Origin: Butyrivibrio sp.
GTDB lineage: Bacteria; Bacillota; Clostridia; Lachnospirales; Lachnospiraceae
NCBI GenBank assembly: GCA_023664865.1
Contig: JAMPEU010000003.1
Coordinates: 124,001 to 188,000, forward strand
Direction of reading: 5' to 3'
Length of the DNA: 64,000 nucleotides
How positions within the stretch are numbered: the first letter of the stretch is position 1; each line of letters starts with the position of its first letter. Position numbers and translations under genes: made by a program. The notes beneath the pieces are model-generated. The model was not told the DNA's origin and ran no database searches. It worked only from the letters and a program-made list of their open reading frames with translations. This document shows positions 60,138 through 64,000 of this stretch, in pieces.

Positions 60138-61544
60138 ATGGGTGGTTTTTTTGGCGTAGCTTCAAAGGAAGACTGTACATTTGATTTATTTTTTGGCACT
60201 GATTATCATTCCCATCTTGGGACAAGACGCGCCGGAATGGTGGTGTATGATAAGGAAAAGGGCTTTGACAGGGCTATACATAATATAGAAAATTCACCCT
60301 TTAGAACCAAATTCGATAAAGACGTAAACACTATGCACGGGCATATGGGAATAGGCTGTATATCCGACTATGAGCCGCAGCCGCTGATTATCCGTTCACA
60401 CCACGGCACATATGCCATTACGACAGTCGGCAGGATAAATAACAAAGACGAAATTGAAAAGATGCTCTTTAAGAGCGGGCATGCCCATTTCATGGAACTG
60501 AGCGGGGGCGAAATCAACGCCACGGAACTTGTCGCCGCCATAATCAACCAAAAAGACAATTTAATAGAGGGCCTGCAGTATGCGCAGGAGTTAATCGAAG
60601 GCTCCATGACTATACTGCTGATGACGCCCAAAGGCATATACGCCGCGAGGGACCGTTTAGGGCGCACCCCTGTGACAATCGGCAAGAAAAATAATGCCTG
60701 CTGCATTTCTTTTGAAAGCTTTGCTTACCTGAATCTCGGCTATAACGAGCATAGGGAGCTTGGTCCTGGCGAAATAGCGATAGTTACGCCGGAAGGCGCA
60801 AGAACGCTTATTAAAGCCGGCAATGAGATGAAAATATGCACGTTTCTGTGGATTTATTACGGCTATCCTTCCTCTTCTTACGAAGGCATCAGTGTGGAAA
60901 AAATGCGCTACAACTGCGGTTCCATGCTTGCCAAGCGCGACGATGCCAAGCCTGATATAGTGGCGGGAGTTCCAGACTCAGGAACCGCCCATGCAATCGG
61001 TTATGCCAACGAATCCGGCATTCCGTTTTCGCGGCCTTTTGTCAAATATACTCCCACTTGGCCGCGTTCATTCATGCCGACCATACAGAGCAAGCGCAAC
61101 CTTATTGCTAAAATGAAGCTTATTCCTGTGCATGACCTTATTAAAGACAGAAAACTTCTGCTGATTGACGATTCTATCGTACGCGGCACGCAGCTTCGTG
61201 AGACCACGGAATTTTTATATCAGAGCGGGGCAAAAGAGGTGCATATCCGTCCTGCATGTCCGCCGCTTTTATTCGGCTGTAAGTACCTGAATTTCTCACG
61301 CTCCACATCGGAAATGGAGCTGATTACGCGTCAGGTGATAAAAGATATAGAAGCAGATAATAAATATCCGAATCTGTCGGCTTATGCAGATCCGGATTCC
61401 ACGGAATATCATGTTATGCTGGAAAAAATAAGAGAGAAACTTAATTTCACTTCTCTGCGTTACCACCGTTTAGACGACATGATTGCCTCCGTAGGCATCG
61501 ACAAATCCAAACTGTGTACATATTGCTGGGACGGCCGCGAATAG
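60138..61544 (+). CDS. Amidophosphoribosyltransferase-like protein without N-terminal Cys
   Basis: A 468-aa protein with the plan of PurF: N-terminal class II glutamine amidotransferase domain and C-terminal PRTase. ATG 60138 follows GGAGG. The mature enzyme normally starts with Cys1 (MCGI); here the start is MGGFFGVASKEDC, so the nucleophile is replaced by Gly and glutaminase activity is unlikely. The PRPP loop LLLIDDSIVRGTQLRET (about 345-361) is intact. Other parts: VAGVPDSGTAHAIGYANESG and CTYCWDGRE at the end. It could use ammonia or have another role; a normal purF may exist elsewhere. Confidence 0.85.
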   Translation: MGGFFGVASKEDCTFDLFFGTDYHSHLGTRRAGMVVYDKEKGFDRAIHNIENSPFRTKFDKDVNTMHGHMGIGCISDYEPQPLIIRSHHGTYAITTVGRINNKDEIEKMLFKSGHAHFMELSGGEINATELVAAIINQKDNLIEGLQYAQELIEGSMTILLMTPKGIYAARDRLGRTPVTIGKKNNACCISFESFAYLNLGYNEHRELGPGEIAIVTPEGARTLIKAGNEMKICTFLWIYYGYPSSSYEGISVEKMRYNCGSMLAKRDDAKPDIVAGVPDSGTAHAIGYANESGIPFSRPFVKYTPTWPRSFMPTIQSKRNLIAKMKLIPVHDLIKDRKLLLIDDSIVRGTQLRETTEFLYQSGAKEVHIRPACPPLLFGCKYLNFSRSTSEMELITRQVIKDIEADNKYPNLSAYADPDSTEYHVMLEKIREKLNFTSLRYHRLDDMIASVGIDKSKLCTYCWDGRE

Positions 61545-61558
61545 CCGTCCTTTTTATT
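61529..61558 (+). terminator. Intrinsic terminator of the purF-like gene
   Basis: GGACGGC (61529-61535), loop containing the TAG stop, GCCGTCC (61544-61550), then TTTTTATT. The stem uses the last codons of the gene. The sufB-like gene converges from the other side 23 bp away. Confidence 0.85.
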
Positions 61559-61567
61559 CCTTAGATG

Positions 61568-62491
61568 CTATTGTTTGAGGAAACCGTTGATAATCTGCTC
61601 TTCCGCCTCCGCTTCCGTAAGCCCGAGCGTCATAAGCTTGATAATCTGTTCCCCTGCAATCTTGCCGATTGCCGCTTCATGTATAAGCGCGGCGTCTATG
61701 TCATTTGCCTCAAGCTGCGGAACCGCCAGTATCTTTGCCTTATCCATAATAATCGCGTCGCACTCGGTATGGCCGCTGCATGGCTTGTTTCCTATGATGC
61801 GGGAGTCAAACTTCTGGTATGACGTATCTTTTGCCACGGAACGCGAAACAACGTCAGCGCCCGCGCCCGCGCCGTTAAGCTCCACTTCATAACTGCTAAA
61901 CGCCTGCTGCTCCCCATGCGTCATAAGCCGCTCATGCACCACAAGGCGCGCTCCTTCCCCGACCTTCGCTATCGTCTTTCTATCAGTCGAGTCCACGCCC
62001 TTAATCTGCACCATTTCCATTTCCATGAAGCTGCCGTCTTCCATATAGACTTCCGTGACCGGATTTAAAATCCGCTTTCCCGCGCCGTCGCCTGAACCAT
62101 AATGTTTTTCGACATACTTTACCTTGGAATTTTTCCCCAGATAAAATCTGTGTATGCCATCATGCTGTGAATCCTGCCCGCCGCAGTTGTCTATGCCGCA
62201 GCCCGCTACGATTACCACGTCTGCATCCGCGCCTATATAAAAATCATTATACACTGTCTCCTTAATGCCGCTCTGGCTTAAAACGACAGGAATATGGACG
62301 CTCTCGTTCTTGGTCCCTTCTTTAATCCGAATGTCGATGCCGCTTTTATCCTGCTTGGAGGCGATATCGATATTTGCCGTGGTGTTCCTGCCCTCAAGCT
62401 GTCCGTTCGCGCGGATATTGTAAGCGCCTTCAGGTATTTTATGCAAATCCGCCACTTCTTCTAAGAGGCGTTTCTGTATTGTGTCAATCAT
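61568..62491 (-). CDS. SufB/SufD family Fe-S scaffold protein (SmsB-like)
   Basis: A 307-aa member of the SufB/SufD beta-helix family. The C-terminal signature is SSYEVELNGAGAGADVVSRS, SRIIGNKPCSGHTECDAIIM, then LEANDIDAALIHEAAIGKIA. It is shorter than SufB (about 465 aa), as in the minimal SmsCB system proposed to be ancestral. ATG 62491 overlaps the sufC stop by 8 bp with GGAGGG upstream. A Cys and a His/Glu pair (CSGHTE; LIHEAA) are available for cluster binding. Confidence 0.88.
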   Translation of the reverse strand: MIDTIQKRLLEEVADLHKIPEGAYNIRANGQLEGRNTTANIDIASKQDKSGIDIRIKEGTKNESVHIPVVLSQSGIKETVYNDFYIGADADVVIVAGCGIDNCGGQDSQHDGIHRFYLGKNSKVKYVEKHYGSGDGAGKRILNPVTEVYMEDGSFMEMEMVQIKGVDSTDRKTIAKVGEGARLVVHERLMTHGEQQAFSSYEVELNGAGAGADVVSRSVAKDTSYQKFDSRIIGNKPCSGHTECDAIIMDKAKILAVPQLEANDIDAALIHEAAIGKIAGEQIIKLMTLGLTEAEAEEQIINGFLKQ

Positions 62492-63248
62492 ATGCTTTTT
62501 TCCCTCCGTTTCCTTCATTTCCCGTACATGGATTTATCGCGGAGGGCGTTCCCAGAAGTTTGGGCAAAATCGCGTCCTTGTCCCCTTTATCGGCAATCCT
62601 GCCGTCCGCAATCACTACGATTTCGTCCGCTATATTCAAGATGCGTTCCTGATGCGAAATAATAAGGATAGAGCCGTTCCCGTTCTTTTTCTGCATCCTC
62701 TCAAAAACATGTATAAGATTCTGAAAGCTCCACAAATCAATCCCCGCCTCCGGCTCGTCGAATACGGAGAGCCTGCTGCTACGCGCCAAAAGCGTCGCAA
62801 TCTCAATGCGCTTAAGTTCTCCGCCTGAAAGGCTGGCGTTCACTTCGCGGTTGATATAATCCCTCGCGCAGAGTCCGACCTCGGAAAGATATTCGCAGGC
62901 GTCGGACGCGGACAGCTTTCTGCCCGACGCAATCCTAAGCAAATCAAGCACCTCAATGCCTTTGAACCTCACGGGCTGCTGAAAGGCAAAGCCTATCCCC
63001 ATGCCCGCGCGCTCCGTGATGCCCTTATCCGTAATGTCTACGCCGTCAAAATAAATCTGCCCCGAAGTCGGTTTCTCAATTCCCGCAATCAGCTTGGCAA
63101 GCGTGGACTTACCACTGCCGTTAGGTCCCGTAATCACCACGAACTTACGCTCGTCAATCGTTAAGCTGATATCGCGCACTATTTCCTTATGGCTGTTTTC
63201 TTTATCTTCATCTGACACTTCAAAAGATATATTCTTAAGCTCCAGCAT
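62484..63248 (-). CDS. sufC: SufC-like ABC ATPase (Fe-S cluster assembly)
   Basis: A 254-aa ABC ATPase. Walker A ITGPNGSGKSTLAKLI (about 39-54), ABC signature NASLSGGELKRIEIATLL, Walker B LSVFDEPEAGIDLWS. The E-A-G-I-D after the Walker B Asp is typical of SufC. It provides ATP hydrolysis for the SufB/D scaffold. No SufS or SufU gene is visible in this window. AGAGGTG precedes the ATG. Confidence 0.92.
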   Translation of the reverse strand: MLELKNISFEVSDEDKENSHKEIVRDISLTIDERKFVVITGPNGSGKSTLAKLIAGIEKPTSGQIYFDGVDITDKGITERAGMGIGFAFQQPVRFKGIEVLDLLRIASGRKLSASDACEYLSEVGLCARDYINREVNASLSGGELKRIEIATLLARSSRLSVFDEPEAGIDLWSFQNLIHVFERMQKKNGNGSILIISHQERILNIADEIVVIADGRIADKGDKDAILPKLLGTPSAINPCTGNEGNGGKKAYD

Positions 63249-63287
63249 GTTGCACCTCTATATCTATAGTATTTTCTTTGCTTATAT

Positions 63288-63317
63288 ATCATATCTCTTT
63301 TTGAGTGTGTGTGTAAA
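63288..63317 (-). promoter_or_regulatory. Promoter for sufC-sufB
   Basis: TTTACA (63312-63317), 18-bp spacer, TATGAT (63288-63293), minus strand. It starts just after palindrome G. Confidence 0.5.
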
Positions 63318-63351
63318 GAAGTTTGTGCAAAGTTTTTATAATATTATGGTG

Positions 63352-63527
63352 GTTCAGCCAGCGGCGGTATAGGCATATATACTTCCCCTTGAGGCACACT
63401 TTCGTTCCGTGGAAAATCGCAGCGGTACTAAGTTCAAAAGCTACAAAACAGCTTTTTCACTAAGTACCGGCGTTTTCCAAGGACCTCTGCGGGGAAGTAT
63501 ATATGCCTATACCGCCGCTGGCTGAAC
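63352..63527 (-). repeat. Palindromic element G (dispersed palindrome family)
   Basis: A 176-bp palindrome. Left end GTTCAGCCAGCGGCGGTATA and its complement at the right end pair without mismatch for 37 bases (through GGCATATATACTTCCCC). Core: AATCGCAGCGGTACTAAGTT ... CACTAAGTACCGGCGTTTTC. Side hairpin (minus strand) CACGGAACGAAAGTGTG with an AC/GT stem in place of GC/GC. It lies between the membrane-protein gene and sufC. Confidence 0.93.
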
Positions 63528-63545
63528 TTTGGCAACTTTTATATT

Positions 63546-64000
63546 TTATTCCAAATTCAACTTCTTCGTCATCATGTGAAGATTGATGAAGTACATCGCC
63601 ACCCCTATAATAATCGTGATAATCAATGTTAAATTCATGGTCGGGGACATCATGCCAAAAGCTGTGTATTTCCTGTTGTACGAAACGGTATTCAGCATTC
63701 TTCCATACATTGGCAAGATGGCTATAAACGACACAAGGATCTGCTGGATAAAATGTACCGCTATATATGCTGCTATGGCTCCAATAACACGGTGCTTTGC
63801 ATAAAGCTGTCCGAGTGAGACGCAGCCTAAAACCGTAATGATATTAGAAATCAATGACACCAGATAAAAAACAAGCATATACGCAACATACGCGCCGAGG
63901 CTTATTCCCATATAATCTTTAAAATTGTCAAACGCCAGCGCCATTGCCCTTGACATTTCCCTGCGCATGTCCGCAATATCAGCAGCGCTCTCACTGTTCT
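63546..64000 (-). CDS. Membrane protein, 5' end beyond the window
   Basis: The reading frame is open to the right edge, so the gene is cut. The visible 151 codons have four to five hydrophobic segments (GAYVAYMLVFYLVSLISNII; VIGAIAAYIAVHFIQQILVS; NLTLIITIIIGVAMYFINLH), with a positive inside segment. It resembles the C-terminal part of an ABC-2 type permease or similar integral membrane protein. The family cannot be assigned from this portion. It probably starts upstream of 63968, because there is no ribosome site at that ATG. Confidence 0.7.
   Translation of the reverse strand, partial: NSESAADIADMRREMSRAMALAFDNFKDYMGISLGAYVAYMLVFYLVSLISNIITVLGCVSLGQLYAKHRVIGAIAAYIAVHFIQQILVSFIAILPMYGRMLNTVSYNRKYTAFGMMSPTMNLTLIITIIIGVAMYFINLHMMTKKLNLE

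Noticed and set aside
1-64000. tRNA or rRNA genes
   Set aside because: No cloverleaf with TTC-type T loop and CCA-like end, and no rRNA sequence was recognised by eye.

Overview
The window looks like a chromosome segment of an anaerobic, flagellated, piliated, endospore-forming clostridium, most likely Lachnospiraceae (Roseburia/Eubacterium/Butyrivibrio type). The grounds are a CodY-linked flagellar operon in Bacillus/Clostridia order, spore genes (gpr, spoIIP, a sigma-K-like factor), the rpsT / gpr-spoIIP-lepA-hemW synteny, a two-gene SUF (SmsCB-like) cluster, and moderate GC with AT-rich intergenic DNA. Almost everything is read from the minus strand; only rpsT and a purF-like gene are on plus.

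Layout (plus coordinates). 1-13 kb: flagellar operon flgB-flgC-fliE-fliF-fliG-fliH-fliI-fliJ-ylxF-fliK-flgD-(flagellar operon protein)-flgE, transcribed leftward from a sigma-A-type promoter near 13.1 kb; two large palindromes split it between ylxF and fliK. 13.3-16.3 kb: codY and topA. 16.5-17.5 kb: an Rpn/PD-(D/E)XK nuclease-family gene. 17.9-44.7 kb: type IV pilus (T4P) genes (pilB, pilC, pilA, pilD, a pilM-pilN fusion, pilO, four further prepilins of which three are very large, and a 1694-aa surface protein with Thr/Ser/Asp repeats). This locus is interrupted by an accessory island (35.2-39.6 kb) with a ComF-like phosphoribosyltransferase plus DprA-like pair, several small toxin-antitoxin-like modules and decayed remnants. 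44.8-51 kb: dprA, yifB (comM), pilT, a degenerate HD-GYP gene and a sigma-K-like gene. 51.4-59.3 kb: hemW-lepA, an Rpn nuclease and a GNAT acetyltransferase inserted in the usual synteny, then spoIIP and gpr. 59.6-61.5 kb: rpsT and an amidophosphoribosyltransferase-like gene without the N-terminal catalytic cysteine. 61.6-64 kb: SufB-like and SufC, and the end of a membrane-protein gene cut by the window edge.

The most unusual feature is a dispersed family of 130-205 bp near-perfect palindromes (eight copies plus a branched relative) in intergenic DNA. The inner core is conserved (a GGTACTTAG ... CTTAGTACC stem and a small GNRA-loop hairpin with covarying base pairs). The outer arms differ between copies but stay self-complementary. 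Also notable are co-location of T4P with competence-type genes (dprA, comM/yifB, ComF-like), a 9-base C/G tract beside the pilus promoter, and two toxin-antitoxin-like modules sharing one promoter-like sequence.

How the parts may work together: CodY (nutrient sensing) sits directly upstream of the flagellar operon. The T4P genes encode assembly (PilB), retraction (PilT), platform (PilC), peptidase (PilD), alignment proteins (PilMN/O) and pilins. PilB has MshEN-like repeats and the pilT operon carries an HD-GYP relative, which hints at c-di-GMP control (inference). DprA and YifB would process and recombine DNA taken up by the pilus (inference).
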